64,000 bases of DNA from Perognathus longimembris pacificus (lineage: Eukaryota > Chordata > Mammalia > Rodentia > Heteromyidae), in the NCBI RefSeq assembly GCF_023159225.1, contig NC_063172.1, positions 62,244,828-62,308,827 on the forward strand, read 5' to 3'. Of the stretch, positions 16,037 through 28,240 are shown in pieces. The stretch's first letter is position 1; each line of letters begins with the position of its first letter. The notes under the pieces were generated by a model, which was not told the origin of the DNA, made no database searches, and saw only the letters and a list, made by a program, of their open reading frames with translations. The translations under genes were made by a program, and so were the position numbers.

Positions 16037-17794
16037 CACCACCCAACAACGACAAAAACTATTAAGAGCTAAGCTGCAAAAAACACTCTCGTTCCCCATG
16101 ACAGTTTAACTTTTCTTCGCATTTATTCATTGTCCTTTCTTTGTTCAATGTCCAAGTACAGCCTCCCTTAAAATCTCACGGATCCTTCTGATAGTGCTCC
16201 TTTTGAAAAGATAAAGATGGGGTCATCAACAGAGCTTAAAGTCAAGAATGTTGCAGAGCTGGCAATTGATAGAGCAGGAATATAAATTATTCAGTCTGGC
16301 TCCGTGGTCTGTGGTCCAAATTATTCTTCCAGTTCAAGGCTTCTGACGAGCTTTGTCTCTCTTGGCTCTCCTCATAGCACATCTCCCTGAAACCTCCATA
16401 ATACCTCCTACAAACACCGGTCTGAAACCTGGTGTGGGCACTTACAATCTGTAAAGAAAGCAAATCTCTTGTACTTTGATAGACCGACATTTAATACTTT
16501 GTTCCTGCATTCCGAGAAATGAAACCTGATACCACTAACAAGATTCCCTAATCAGTACCAGGCCAAATAGATGCTTTGCAAAATACAGATGCCAGGAAGG
16601 AAAAGGCTAAGTTAGTTCCCATTTGAACCGTAAGGAAACAAAAAGCTACAATGACCATTATCCAACGAATGCTATAAGATTTATAACCACTTGTAACATC
16701 AAATACTGTTTGTTAGTTGCATAAACAATGTAATACATATCACATACATTTTATATCTATCCATACTTTTATTTTATATTTGTCCAACTTTATGGACATT
16801 AAGAACACAAAACTCACCCGGAATCCATAAATTTATGTCTTTACATAGCAACTTTTCTCAGAATGGAGTGGGAGAAATTAGGAAGTTGACCTATGTTTGA
16901 CATAAACAAGAAGACAAATATTCCTTCTTAGACCATCTTTTCTGTGATTTCTAGGGAATCTCTGAATGACCCATGGATGAAATGCTAAAAAGATCATAAA
17001 GACAGCAATTAACTAGGACAATGTATTAAAATACTAATTTAATGGGGCTTTTGAACTAGGCCAAATGTATCTTTCAGACATTTTCATAAACTTCCATTTG
17101 CTTCAGTGGGATTTGCAAGTGAGAGCCAGAGGACACTATTTGACCTAGTTAGAGTTTTTTTCTTTTCTTCCTGTTGACCCTCACAACCTTAGCCAAACAC
17201 TTTGAAAATTAGATTTTTCTTCTCTTCCTTATGTTTACTAAAGCATTACTGTAAAATTCCACTTTGACCTACTTCTTAAAGGCTCCTCTCATTTGTATGT
17301 GATCTGCCTAAGGTAAAATGTTATTAGTAAAAAGTTTTAAAAAATACTTTATCTTTGTTTAACATAATAAATTGACTATGGTGGAAAAATAGGAGTTTCA
17401 ACTGGTCATGACTCATTTGTATATGTATTCCTATTACATTAGTGGATGTACTATAATGAGAGTTGTGTTGGTAAATACAAGAGCAATTTTTAGGCTCTCC
17501 TTTTTCAAGATATCTCCCCAAAAAAGATTCCCATGTGAGTTATAGCTCAGCCAGTAAATGAAATGCTATTCTCACCAAACAGCTTGACTTTATATACCAT
17601 TACCAAACTAGGTGGTATCTGCATCATAAATACATAGCAATCAATTTATTATATGACCAGAAATAATTATATATCTAGTAAAAAAAATTACTGAGATTTG
17701 GGAATACTGTGTTGCTATATTGGAAAATTATCTGAAAACATATAGTTAATGGAGCTAATGGATCGTTAATTGGCTCTAAGAGTCCTGTCCCAGA
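16037..17794. other. Intergenic sequence right of the provirus
   Basis: The first 25 or so bases are the A-rich end of the split SINE. The rest is AT-rich, without an ORF, repeat or motif that I can support. Confidence 0.55.
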
Positions 17795-17870
17795 AACACA
17801 ATCCTCAGATCTCAGCCTCCTGAGTAGCTAGGATTATAGCCCTGAACTACCAGCATCTGGCATATTTTAA
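17795..17870 (-). repeat. B1-like SINE fragment
   Basis: 'CTCAGATCTCAGCCTCCTGA' and 'GTAGCTAGGATTATAG' are the reversed left-arm core of the composite SINE. Confidence 0.65.
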
Positions 17871-18176
17871 TTCTTTACATTTTCTATCTGGATTGGTATT
17901 TGTTAGTGCAAAAGTTATTTCATAATTAATAGCATGTAATAGCTATTGCTCGCTCTTTAGTTCCTAGCAATAGGAACTATTAGAATTAACAGACTCTTCT
18001 CAAGTCTTCAAACTTAATGCCAAAAAAAAAAATCCCTCAAATCAGAGACAAAAGCAGAAGAATTAGAGAATAACAATTAATTACAACTTTGGTAATTATA
18101 TGATGCAGAAAATGAAATGTGAGTGTTATTCAGGAGGAGTGAAGGGAGAAATAGGAAAAACATGGAAAATCTCAGA

Positions 18177-18370
18177 GATTTTGTTTCTCTTTAAGGTAAT
18201 TTTATTTAGGCCATATTTGCCTTGAAGATCGAATCCGTTGTGTGTGTGTGTGTGTGTAATTATTTGTCTCTTTCATGAAAACATTCTCTTCATGTAGAAA
18301 CAGATCTCTGATCCAGATAAAGCTGTCTTGAAACTAGCTTCTATGATCTTTCAACTTCATGAAGGCTAAG
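18177..18370 (+). repeat. Local diverged repeat, copy A
   Basis: Aligns with 20056-20250 over about 190 bp: 'ATTTTATTTAGGCCA', a (TG)n tract, 'TCTTTCATGAAAA', 'GAAAC.G.TCTCT', 'TAGCTTCTATGAT'. Similarity is roughly 70-75% by eye. The (TG)9 tract is at 18239-18257. Family unknown. No gene was seen in 17871-19261; a (CA)n tract lies at 18583-18602. Confidence 0.7.
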
Positions 18371-19261
18371 CCCATAAGTAGGTACTTTCCTGGCAGTGAA
18401 TAGATATCACAGAATGCCAAATTAGATCAGTCAACTTCAGTTCTTGATGGCTGGTGGGAAACAACATATATACGACTAAAATCAGCATTAACTTGGCCCT
18501 TTTGAGCTCTTGTCATCCTGACTTGAATCTATTCTGCAATTTCATAAGCACATGACTAACATTTCTGAGTGTGTACCAAAGGACACACACACACACACAC
18601 ACCAGCAACAATAACAAAAAATGTCAGACCTAAGGGACTTTGACAAAGGCCTTATTAGTATGAAGATAATAGTGAGAGTCTCTGTCCTTGAATCATTACA
18701 GCAAAATGTTATTAGCCTAAACATTAGTACTAGTGTATTGGAAATCCTATAATATTTCTTTATCTTAGAAAATATAATATCTATTACTTTTAAACGTTGT
18801 TTAGCATTCTATTGTAACTATTAACTAGATGTCCTGAATATTCTGGAATCCTTCATGGAACTGTGCCAATGCTGACTTCATGAAATGATAAACTCATTTA
18901 TTTTTTGGCAGATCATGTTGAGTTAGAGTCAGACATTAATATCCATGATGTTCCCTGAAGCTACTTCTTCCAGAACCAGAAAGCACTCTAATCTAATAAA
19001 ATTTAGTGGAAATTGTTTTGAAGCAGCTGTCTCAGAAATTATATATGATTCTATTTCCTCTGCTTCTTTAAGGGATCCACATTGCATTTACAATTTTTAC
19101 CTATGGTACAGAAGAAGACTTAAGAACTCATCTACGCAAAAAGGTATTCATACAGGGGCAGTTGTGTAAAAACCTAAATATACATTGGCTGCTTATATCT
19201 TAATAAATTGCATTAAAAAAATCCTCTTTCCCACAAGGGAAGGAATGATACTGTCCAAAAA

Positions 19262-19340
19262 GAAATGTACTCATGACCTGACTTATATAACTGTAACCTC
19301 TCTGCACATCATCCTTATAATAACAATAAAAGAATCCTCT
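19262..19340 (+). repeat. L1 3'-tail-like fragment
   Basis: 'TGACTTATATAACTGTAACC' followed by 'CTCTGCACATCATC' and an 'AATAACAATAAAAG' end resembles the tail of the L1 copy at 24830-25590 ('ACCCCTCTGTACATCACTTT' then 'GACAATAAATAAA'). Confidence 0.5.
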
Positions 19341-19835
19341 TTGCCTGATTGGAGAAAATTGAAATCAAATATGAATTGTTTGATATAGAGCTTAGACTTC
19401 CGGAAAAATAAATTAAATTGCAATTAATATTTTAGGAAATGGTGTGTAGGCTGCAACTTATGAGGTCCATGGAGGTCTTCATGCATGTGTGCCTGGTAAA
19501 CCAGACAGTATACAGAGCACAGAAGGAATGGCACCAAGGTTTCGACCATGGGCTCTTTGAACTTGAAGTCTTTCTTCCCTCAGATAGTGCAGAGGGTCAC
19601 GGAGCTCTCGCACTAATCACCTCTTGTACTTTACCTCAGCCCTGCAGTACCTCCCTAGAGCCCCTTACATAAAGATTGAAACGACCACTGGATTCCCCCT
19701 CAGATTTATAATGGATTATAACAAGAGAGAAAAAAAAACAAATAATTCAACAACTATAATTACAGTTAAGGAAATTCTTTGACATATCAAAGGAAATACA
19801 AATGTTATCTAGAAGTAGTCGAGGAAGTGGAGAAA

Positions 19836-20010
19836 GAATTAATTAACAAAATTCAGTGCATGTCCTACAAAAGGTAGAAAAGTGAGGGAAGGGAAGGAGC
19901 TGGAAGGGATGGGGAAATGATGGAAGTGACATTGACTAAGATGCATTATATTCATAAATTGCTGGGTTGAGTGGCAACTCCTTTGTACACCTATTCAAAT
20001 ATAATATTTA
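19836..20010 (+). repeat. L1 3'-tail-like fragment
   Basis: Shares 'ATGCATTATATTCATAAATT' and 'CAACTCCTTTGTACACCTA' with 52430-52575 and 62260-62345. The three look like 3' ends of one LINE family. No ORF. 19341-19835 holds nothing recognised. Confidence 0.5.
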
Positions 20011-20055
20011 GAAAAGAGCAGTAGAGAATGAGAAAAACTAGAGAAATTTCAAAGA

Positions 20056-20250
20056 TTGAGTTAATTTTTAAGATAATTTTATTTAGGCCACACTTCCCCT
20101 TGAATATCTAATTAGTTCTGTGTGTGTAAATAAATAATTTTTCTTTGTCTTTCATGAAAAAAGTCATTCTTTTCAATTTGAAACAGGTCTCTCACCCAGA
20201 GCAAAATGTCTGAAAATTAGCTTCTATGATTTTTCAATTTTATGAAGACT
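20056..20250 (+). repeat. Local diverged repeat, copy B
   Basis: Second copy of the 18177-18370 unit in the same orientation. Its TG tract is shorter (TGTGTGTG) and it has more T-rich insertions. Confidence 0.7.
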
Positions 20251-20609
20251 CACTATGTAAAGCAGGAACAAAGATAAAGTCATTACCACTTTTCACAGAA
20301 GGGGAAGTTTTTTGCAAGTGACACTCAACATGTAAGGAATTATTTTATTTAAAATAGGCAGGAGTAACCCATTTACCATTTATTCCATCCCACAATGGTG
20401 GACAGCCATGAGTAAGCTGATATGAGAAATGGAAAAAGCAAACACAGGAAGAGAATGAAAGCACTGTATAAATCCCTGAAACATCCGGTTAGGGATCATA
20501 ATGTTCTGAGATAGAGAGCAACATCTGGTAGATACCTATTTCAGCCATGAACTCTGACCAACTATAAGCAGACCATCTCTTCACAATTAGTTAAACGTAT
20601 CACAACAGT

Positions 20610-20960
20610 GATGTCGTTCCTGTTATAAATTTGCTCTCCAAGGTCCACTGGAGTCACAACAACAAACACGAAAATAAAGAATTGACTCAGCAAGGCAAAA
20701 TTTACTTCTGTAGAAGGATGCATGATTAGCCAAAAATCTGGCAAGCAAGCACACAGAGCAGGCAGCCTGCTCTCTTATTTATCCTTAATGCTGCAGGCCC
20801 AGCCCCTCTGCTCAGATTGACTGAGCTCAGGTTCACAATTTGTGATTGGCTATTCTGAAATGGGCAAAATGTATTTACACAAGGTGACTTTGAACCCAGA
20901 TTAATAGTACACAAGTCATCTCAAAATATACCTGCAACCCCTGTTATTTCTTGAATAGTT
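20610..20960 (-). repeat. Probable old solo LTR
   Basis: On the minus strand there is an AGCCAATCAC box. A GGATAAATAAGAG TATA-like segment follows, then a CTGCCTGCTCTGTGTGC stretch and a U5-like end with GTTGTTGTGACTCCAGTGG. This order is that of a retroviral LTR. I could not fix the TG/CA ends or find a target duplication. Confidence 0.45.
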
Positions 20961-22333
20961 TGAGGCATGTCTTAATTCCATCTTGAAAAGAAACCAGTTT
21001 AAGACAAAACTTTGCATTTCAAAAACCCTTCCTTTATTCCTGAGCCCTTCCTCTTTTTGTGGACAGGAGCCTCGCTACTAGATCAAAGCAGGAACTTCTA
21101 AACGCACAGATGGAAAATTTTCCTCACACTTCTAAGGTAGATCAACCTGGAACAAAGAAGATAATCCATGAGTGATATGAAGCCAAAATTGGAGTGAGGG
21201 AAAACATTTGTTCTGTGAGGTAGGTGTGTCCGGATCTTATTTTTTTCTTTCACATTCCCAAGTTGAAAGTGATTGAATCTAACACCAAAATCATACTCAA
21301 GACTCTTTATAGTTGGTTGGACATAATGCGTAACAGGAACTTGTTGAATTTCATATAGGCTAATGCATACTGACCATTCATAATTCATCCAATGTTTTTA
21401 AAAACAAGTCAAGTAAAAGGATCCCTTCGAGCACAGAAAGGTATGGAAGTGGAATCACTCCACTCCAGTTCAGGTCTCAGTCAAAGTTCTGCTGCTCAGA
21501 AACAGCAGATCTTCAAAGCAGCAATTCTCACAGAATTATATGCTTCATCAAGTCGAGTTCCTGCCTGCATATTCAGGGCAACTCACAGCACAGGTGGTAG
21601 AGGAAAGGTGAGCATCGCCAAGCAGAGTGATGTGTCTTTCATGCTTTCATCCTCTTTGCCTCTAAGAACTAAAAGGAATCAGCACCCTTTCACAAACGTT
21701 ATTTTCTAGTGCTTTTCTCTTTCAGTGCTGTCCTGGATGAGAACTTCATTTCATTCCAGTACATGGTGGGACACAGTGAGAAAGGAAGGATTGCAAGTGT
21801 CGTCATCTGCTGATTCTTTATCCTTTGACCCAGTGCAATCCTGAGAGACGCTGTGACATCAGAGCTGAAATGCTTTCCATGCTTGAGCAAGATGCAAGTC
21901 AGGCTAGAAGTTTCTATAGCTCTTGCGAAGAGTCTCTGCCATTCAACAGAAAGCTCTGTTTCCTCCCATCCTCTTTCTGTTAAATTCCCACTTAAAAAAT
22001 ATGCAAGTTGGGTGGTGAATGAATGGTAGGTTTACCATGACTGGCAAAAATGCAGCCTGCCCCTGGCTCGGAGCCTTCCAACTTCCAACTCTGTGGTATA
22101 TAATAAGGCATGATGCCAGAGTGGCCAGCAGGAAGAATCGAAAACTGGGAATGAGAACCTTCTAAGAACCATGCCAGGCCTGCAAGAAAATGATAACTCC
22201 TGCAAGCGTGTCTCTCTGGAGCCCATACTTCCCCCAAAGCAAACCACACCACCTCAGTAGCCCTTCCTCCACGCTGGGACTGCCTCTTCTTATTTTAGCA
22301 GTGTTTCTATCAACTACAGGCAGCAAGATTTAA
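20961..22333. other. Intergenic sequence, nothing recognised
   Basis: Mixed-composition sequence. The open frames are short and without known domains. Confidence 0.5.
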
Positions 22334-22860
22334 AAATTTTTTTTTTCAGGCAGGAGAGAAAAGTTTATTTTGCTGAGCTGCTCCCAAGTTCAAGGTGCAG
22401 GAGGTAGGCAAGAGAGCGAGCCACCCCCGGGGGAAGATTTTAAGATGATTAAGGTAGAGCCCCACATCCCCTTTTCTGCTCTACAACCAGCCTTTCCTCC
22501 CTGTCTTACTTGTTGCAGCTTGGGCCTTGGCCCAGTGTGGCTAATGGAACAAGCCTTTTGATACGTTCTTGAACATGTTCCAGAAGGAATCCCATTTCCC
22601 AAAGCCGTCTTTCTATGGTTTCTCCAGACATATACCAACTATTTTCTCATTGGTCACAAGCTGGAACAATAGCCAAGAGAAAGAACTTCTTACCACTTCC
22701 GACAAGTTATGCGGTATCAGTCTTGTGACAGTGACTGATGTTTGGTTTCCCCACTCTGTCTGTCTCCACCTACACTTTCCTGTGCATTTTCCTACTTCCT
22801 TGTGGCCAGTTCATCCCCTTGAGAGACTAAATAAAGTCCAAAGGACTAGGAAGATGGCTT
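22334..22860 (-). repeat. Possible retrocopy or LTR end with poly(A) tract
   Basis: On the minus strand an AATAAA signal is followed about 20 nt later by a run of A (T-run at 22338-22347 on this strand). This is the mark of a reverse-transcribed transcript or LTR-driven RNA. No parent gene was recognised and the left boundary is uncertain. Nothing was recognised in 22861-23764. Confidence 0.35.
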
Positions 22861-23764
22861 ACTAATGTTCTGATGCAATAGACCTTTGAGGCCACTTCAT
22901 TCACAAGTTCTTTCTTCTAAAGTAAGAGAGAACAGTCACTGGGTGTGAAGCTTCAGTCCAGCTCTGTCTCTGTAATTCCTGATAAACTCTCCAAGGCCTC
23001 TCTTCTCCATCTTTCTCTCCTTATCTTCCAGGGTGATCTGCAAGACTTTGTGGGGAACAATGCTGCCCTTCAACTTTTGGGGAGAATATACTGAGGTGTC
23101 CCCTTACATTTTAACTTGGAGCTTCTTTCCTTTGATCCAGAGTCTGTGTAACACCAGAAAACACTGAAGCCCTCATTCATTTCCCAATATGATGACACAG
23201 TGTGTACATACCTGCATATTTTGCTGCAGAGATTTAAATAATATTGCCATTCTTTAAATTTTAATATTATGATCCTTTTTTCTTGAGAGACACATTTGTT
23301 GTGAGGAAAAATGCATATAAGCATTTGAAGATTTAAGTGGAGGAAGAAACCATCAGAAAGGTATCGAGCACTATATAAAAATCATTTGTGCTTTTTATAC
23401 TATTAGCCATAAAATGAATTGCTTATTCTTATATTTTTGCTAGTAAGATAGCAATCATTAATAGGAATACTCTATGTAATTTTGGAGAACTCCTACTTAC
23501 ATAAATGAGAAAATGTATTTCATACATTTTATTACTATTCCTTATATATCCACTTACAATTGGTATTGTTGCTTGCAATAATTTTTTGTCCTTAACTTTT
23601 ACATGAATGTAGACAACTTTTCTCAAAATCTTTACTGAAGATTTTTGTGTATGAGCTAAAACAGGACTTTAATCGTTGAACAAACGAACCTTTCAGATCA
23701 TAAATAAAATTTACTCCCAACTTCATAAATTCTTTTTTAAAATATAAACTCTTTATTTATTTAT

Positions 23765-23958
23765 TTGCCAGTCCTGGGGCTTGAACTCAGGGCCTGAGCA
23801 CTGTCCCTGGCTTCTTTTTGCTCAAGGCTAGCACTCTGCCTCTTGAGCCACAGCACCACTTCTGGCTGTTTTCTATATATGTGGTGCTGGGAAATCAAAC
23901 CCAGGGCTTCATGTATGTAAGGCAAGTGCTCTTGCCACTAAACCATATTCCTAGCCAT
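23765..23958 (-). repeat. IDL-Geo SINE
   Basis: Reversed order: GCCAGTCCTGGGGCTTGAAC, GCTCAAGGCTAGCACTCTGC, GTGGTGCTGGGAAATC, CCATATTCCTAGCC. Both arms present. Confidence 0.88.
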
Positions 23959-24005
23959 AAATTCTTAAATAATGTCCTCTGACTAACCATTTCCAAGAAA
24001 ATTAA

Positions 24006-24036
<31 letters not shown>

Positions 24037-24050
24037 TACATATATATATC
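24006..24050. repeat. (TA)n / (CA)n microsatellite
   Basis: TATATA runs with a short ACACAC interruption. Confidence 0.9.
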
Positions 24051-24625
24051 AATCTGTAATCAAGTAGCATTACCTATTCCAACTTTAATGCACATCATAT
24101 TTTTTCTTGTTTTTCTGTGTTATTTGCTATGATATTAAGGCAGAATTATTCATACAATTAAATTATGTTCCTCAGGATCAGCTCAGAAGGCAGGTACAAA
24201 GCCATGTTCATCTTTTAACTTACCTGTGTAACTTACCTATTCCATGAGAGAGGTCAAAACCTTCTGACCTCTGTCTATATTTGATGAATAAAGGAAAACA
24301 GTATTTTACCAAAAGATCCAGAAATCAGACTCTAAATAGGTATCTTATAGAACTTGAACAACACCCCTAGCCTCTTTCACATTAATCTTCTCATGTATAG
24401 ATGATATAGTGTCATGATAAATTCCCGGGTCATTGTTGATGTGATGAAAGCAATGGACCATTAGGAGAAGCAATCACATTCACCATAGACGTTTCTAGAT
24501 AATTTTCCCAATCCATATACCCAAGAACGAGAATATCTGCACTAGAATATAAAATTCTTTCTACTTCTTGAATTTGTGACTTTCCTTTTAAGAATTGATT
24601 CTCTACACTAAAGCTACCAGCAGAG

Positions 24626-24825
24626 GCTGGGGATATGGCCTAGTGGCAAGGGTGCTTGCCTGGTATACATGAGGCCCTGGGTTCAATTCCCCAGCACCAC
24701 ATATACAGAAAACGGCCAGAAGTGGCGCTGTGGCTCAAGTGGCAGAGTGCTAGCCTTGAGCAAAAAGAAGCCAGGGACAGTGCTGAGGCCCTGAGTCCAA
24801 GCCCCAGGACTGGCCAAAAAAAAGA
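24626..24825 (+). repeat. IDL-Geo SINE
   Basis: Nearly complete: GGCTGGGGATATGGCCTAG, B box GGGTTCAATTCC, AGTGGCGCTGTGGCTCAAG, CCCCAGGACTGGCC and an A-rich tail. It directly abuts the L1 3' end that follows. 24051-24625 has no other feature. Confidence 0.92.
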
Positions 24826-24829
24826 GCTA

Positions 24830-25590
24830 CCAGCATAACTATGTTCATTGTAGCACGATTTACCATAGCTAAAATATGGAACCAACCCAGATGCCCCTCA
24901 GTAGATGAATGCATCAAGAAAATGTGGTACATACACACAATGGAATTCTATGCTTCTATCAGAAAGAATGACATTGCTCCATTTGTAAGGAAATGGAAAA
25001 ACTTGGAAAAGATCATATTAAGTGAAGTGAGCCAGAGTCAAAAAAACATAGACTCTATGCTTTCCCTCATTGGTAATAATCAGTACATGTCTAGGATAGT
25101 CCTAACAGATCACAATAGCTCAATAGCTAAGTACATATGAACATATAAGATGATGCTAAGCGAAATGAACTCCAAGTTATGGAAATAAGTGGCTTATTGT
25201 TGTTATTTTCAACATACCATGTGAAATTATATCTTTTTCTTCAGTCTTTCTTCCCCATGGTTTTACCCCTGATGTCACTGTAACTGATTTTGGAGCCCTG
25301 GGTATTGTATATATGTTTATCAGAACTAGGGAAGGGAAGAGGAGCACCAAAATGAAGAGACAAAGGGGGAACCAGTGCAACAGCAATACTTACAAGACAA
25401 TATTCTGTAAACAAACTGTACAAGTTGGGCGGGGGGGGGAAGGTGGGAGATGGAGAGGGAGTAAGGTGGGAGAAAAATGAAGGAGGAAGTAACAAGTTTG
25501 GTAAGAAATATACACATTGCCTTATTTATGGAACTCTAACCCCTCTGTACATCACTTTGACAATAAATAAATTCATAATTAAAAAAACAT
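24830..25590 (+). repeat. L1 3' end
   Basis: 'CATTGTAGCACGATTTACCA', 'AAATATGGAACCAACCCAGA' and 'GATGAATGCATCAAGAAAAT', followed by 'ACACAATGGAATTCTATGC', form the well-known L1 3' segment. It continues to a G-rich, polypurine 3' UTR (about 25430-25490) and ends in an AATAAATAAATTC tail. 5'-truncated; no intact ORF2. Confidence 0.8.
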
Positions 25591-25732
25591 TTGACTTTGT
25601 TATTGAGGCCATCTCTTGCATTTTCTAACTGTTCACAGGATTGGTGATTCAGTACATACTATTTTTAATCAAGACGTAGTGTGGTTATCATTTGGTGACT
25701 CCAAGTCAGAATAAAAAAACCCACAACATTCT

Positions 25733-25938
25733 TTTTTTTTTTTTTGGCCAGTCCTGGGGCTTGGACTCAGGGCCTCAGCACTGTCCCTGGCTTCTTCCCG
25801 CTCAAGGCTAGCATTCTTCCACTTGAGCCACAGCGCCCCCTCTGGCCATTTTCTGTATATGTGGTGCTGGAGAATCGAACCCAGGGCCTCATGTATATGA
25901 GGCAGGCACTCTTGCCACTAGGCCATATCCCCAGCCCT
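25733..25938 (-). repeat. IDL-Geo SINE
   Basis: Starts with a T-run (reversed A-tail), then GGCCAGTCCTGGGGCTTGG and ends at CATATCCCCAGCCC. Full dimer. Confidence 0.92.
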
Positions 25939-26439
25939 CCCCACAACATTCTTACTCCCTAATTTCCCATGCAATCCACCAAATATATTACCAGAAATTT
26001 AGCCCAACTAAATTCACCTTGGTTCTAACACATGAAAAGAAAAGAATCCAGGCAGAGGCAAACATAGTAAAGGTGGTAGAAGTATCTACTGGCAAACAAA
26101 TATGGCAGACAAAGGAGTCTTAAAGATAGCCTTCAGTGATTTGGTCTCAGCCATCTAGCATCTTACACAGATTAGCCTTGGGTTAAATAGAAAGAATTGA
26201 AGTTCTGGAAGATGGTCTTCTGACTGGTGGATCTTTTGTGTCCTGTTAGGTGTGGGGCTAAAGATTTAGTAGGGCACCATTATTTCCTCATTTGTTAGTC
26301 ATTCATATTTTCTCTCTTTTTTTTTTTGAAGAACACTTTTTCCCATTTTATTATCAGCTGGCTTTTAGCTTAGCATCTTATCATGTTATCTAGAGCTGAG
26401 CGGGTTATCAGATTGAGCTTGTCCCTCAAGGCTTCATGT
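25939..26439. other. Intergenic sequence, nothing recognised
   Basis: No repeat or ORF that I can support. Confidence 0.5.
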
Positions 26440-26575
26440 GTGTGAACCTTGGTCATGGGGTGGAGATATTGGAAGATAGTGGTATCTTTAAGATATGGAG
26501 CTTAGTACGAGGTAACTGGATCAAGGGCAATGCTATTATTGGAAGGGATTCTCATGGGACCTCAGTTCCCAGAAA
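26440..26575 (+). repeat. MaLR-like LTR fragment
   Basis: 'GGGGTGGAGATATTGGAAG', 'CTTTAAGATATGGAGCTTAG', 'GAGGTAACTGGATCAAGGGC' and 'ATGCTATTATTGGAAGGG' follow the order of MST/MLT-type LTRs. Old and partial. Confidence 0.5.
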
Positions 26576-26848
26576 AAGGTTGTTGTTGTTTATTTAATAA
26601 AATGGCAAAAATAGCCAGACTATTCTTTCTGTCTGTTGTCACACCTCACCTTACTCAATGGCCTTACATATAACTTGTCTTCCTGTCTGGCTTTCTTTCT
26701 TACCTTCCCTTTATTTAAAAAAAAATCTTCAAATGATTGTTCAAGAGGTTTACAATTTAGCCTGCATATTTATGTATCCATCAAATGATTGTACAAGTGC
26801 ATTACATTTTTAAAAAATGTTTACGCATCCTTTTATTCATCACCATTC

Positions 26849-27056
26849 TTTTTTTTTTTTTTTTTTGCCAGTCCTGGGGCTTGACCTCAGGGCCTGAGCA
26901 CTGTCCCTGGCTTCTTTTTGCTCAAGGCTAGCACTCTACCACTTGAGCCACAGAGCCACTTCTGGCCATTTTCTATATATGTGGTGCTGGGGAATCGAAC
27001 CCAGGGCTTCAAGTATATGAGTCAAGCACTCTTGCCACTAGGGCATATTCCCAGTC
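26849..27056 (-). repeat. IDL-Geo SINE
   Basis: An 18-T run, then GCCAGTCCTGGGGCTTGACC, CTCAAGGCTAGCACTCTACC and the reversed B box GGAATCGAACCC. Full dimer. Confidence 0.92.
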
Positions 27057-27132
27057 CAAGTGTATTACATTTTAATTTGTGCATTTATGTGTCCAGTGCT
27101 TCTCAACCACCTCTTCTGACATTCTCCTCATC

Positions 27133-27189
<57 letters not shown>
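27133..27189. repeat. (GT)n microsatellite
   Basis: About 27 GT units with one early interruption, abutting the next SINE. Confidence 0.95.
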
Positions 27190-27413
27190 GGCACTGGGGC
27201 TTGAAGTTGGGGCCTAGGAGCTACTCCTTAGTTGTTTTTTTATTCACTCAAAGCTGGTGTTCTACTTGAGCCACAGCTCCATTTTGGCTTTTTAGTAGTT
27301 AGTTGGAGATAAGAATGTCACAGACTTTCTGCCAAAGCTGGCTTTGAACCAGAATCCTCAAATTTTAGCCTCTTGAGTAGCTAGGATTACAGACGTGAGT
27401 CACCAGCACCCAG
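27190..27413 (-). repeat. B1-like/Geo composite SINE
   Basis: Reversed Geo ('GGCACTGGGGCTTGAAG', 'CTACTTGAGCCACAGC'), then the reversed left arm ('CTCTTGAGTAGCTAGGATTA'). Confidence 0.8.
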
Positions 27414-27546
27414 ATCACCCCTTCATTTCTTTTTGTCTACGTCTTTTTCTATCTTTTTTTCCTTCTAACCAATGGTTACGGTGATTTATTTTCAGCAAAC
27501 TGCTTATGATCAGTTACTCTGCACTCTGACTTGATCAAGTATCTAC

Positions 27547-27987
27547 TGTTGTAGGGAGTACAGCTGACTCCATGTTGATTATTAGGTCAACCTGACCCCA
27601 AAATTCTGCTTCTGTAAATGGCTTGCTTAACTTGTTTCTTGCTTGCTCTACCCCCTGCATCAACCTACATCTGTGCCACGCTTGCTTAACTTGTTTGTTG
27701 CTTGCTCTACTCCCTGTGCCAAGCCCCTACATCTGTGCTATGCTTTTACCCTTATAAGCCCCAGCTCCAGGACTGTTAGGGGACAGTGTTAGCTCCCAAG
27801 TCTGCGCTGTGTCCCTGGCCTGTCATCCTGCTTTTCACTGTTGCGGTTCAGCTCCAGAGTCTGTGCTGCACCCTGGACAGTCACTTTGCTTTTTGCTTCC
27901 CCAATAAACCCATCTTTTTGCTTGAGACTGTCTCTGCCTGGTGGACTCTTGGAGGGACGGGGAGTCCCTCCCTTGAACCCCGTAACA
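27547..27987 (+). mobile_element. Solo class I-like LTR with internal tandem duplications
   Basis: TG...CA ends (TGTTGTAGGG to CCCCGTAACA), flanked by TCTAC and TCTAT, a 5-bp near-match duplication. It has TTATAAGCC (near 27752) and a CCCAATAAACCC poly(A) signal (27903-27908). Two tandem duplications are visible: units of about 60 bp at 27621-27679 and 27680-27740, and a more diverged pair at about 27786-27838 and 27839-27897. There is no internal retroviral sequence, so it is a recombined solo LTR. Confidence 0.75.
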
Positions 27988-28099
27988 TCTATGAATAGAA
28001 AACACATTCATTTAACTTTATCTTTATAAAAAAAAATCTCTATTTAAGAATCAACTACATAAAGCTACCCTTAATAACTGGGTACTCCATAGATGAGAG

Positions 28100-28240
28100 A
28101 AAGAGAGAGAGGCAGATCGACATAGCTATTTATCTATCTTATAGATGTATCTATCTATATATGTCTATCTGTAGATAGGTAAATCGATAGATATAGAAAG
28201 ACATAGAGATATAGACCTGTACCTCTACATATCTCTATAT
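28100..28240. repeat. (TATC)n/(GATA)n compound microsatellite
   Basis: Clusters of TATCTA, GATAGA and ATAGATA in both senses, giving local self-complementarity. Confidence 0.85.

Noticed and set aside
24626..24720. tRNA genes at IDL arms
   Set aside because: A and B boxes are present, but the arms are repeated SINE sequences with diverged, non-cloverleaf bodies.
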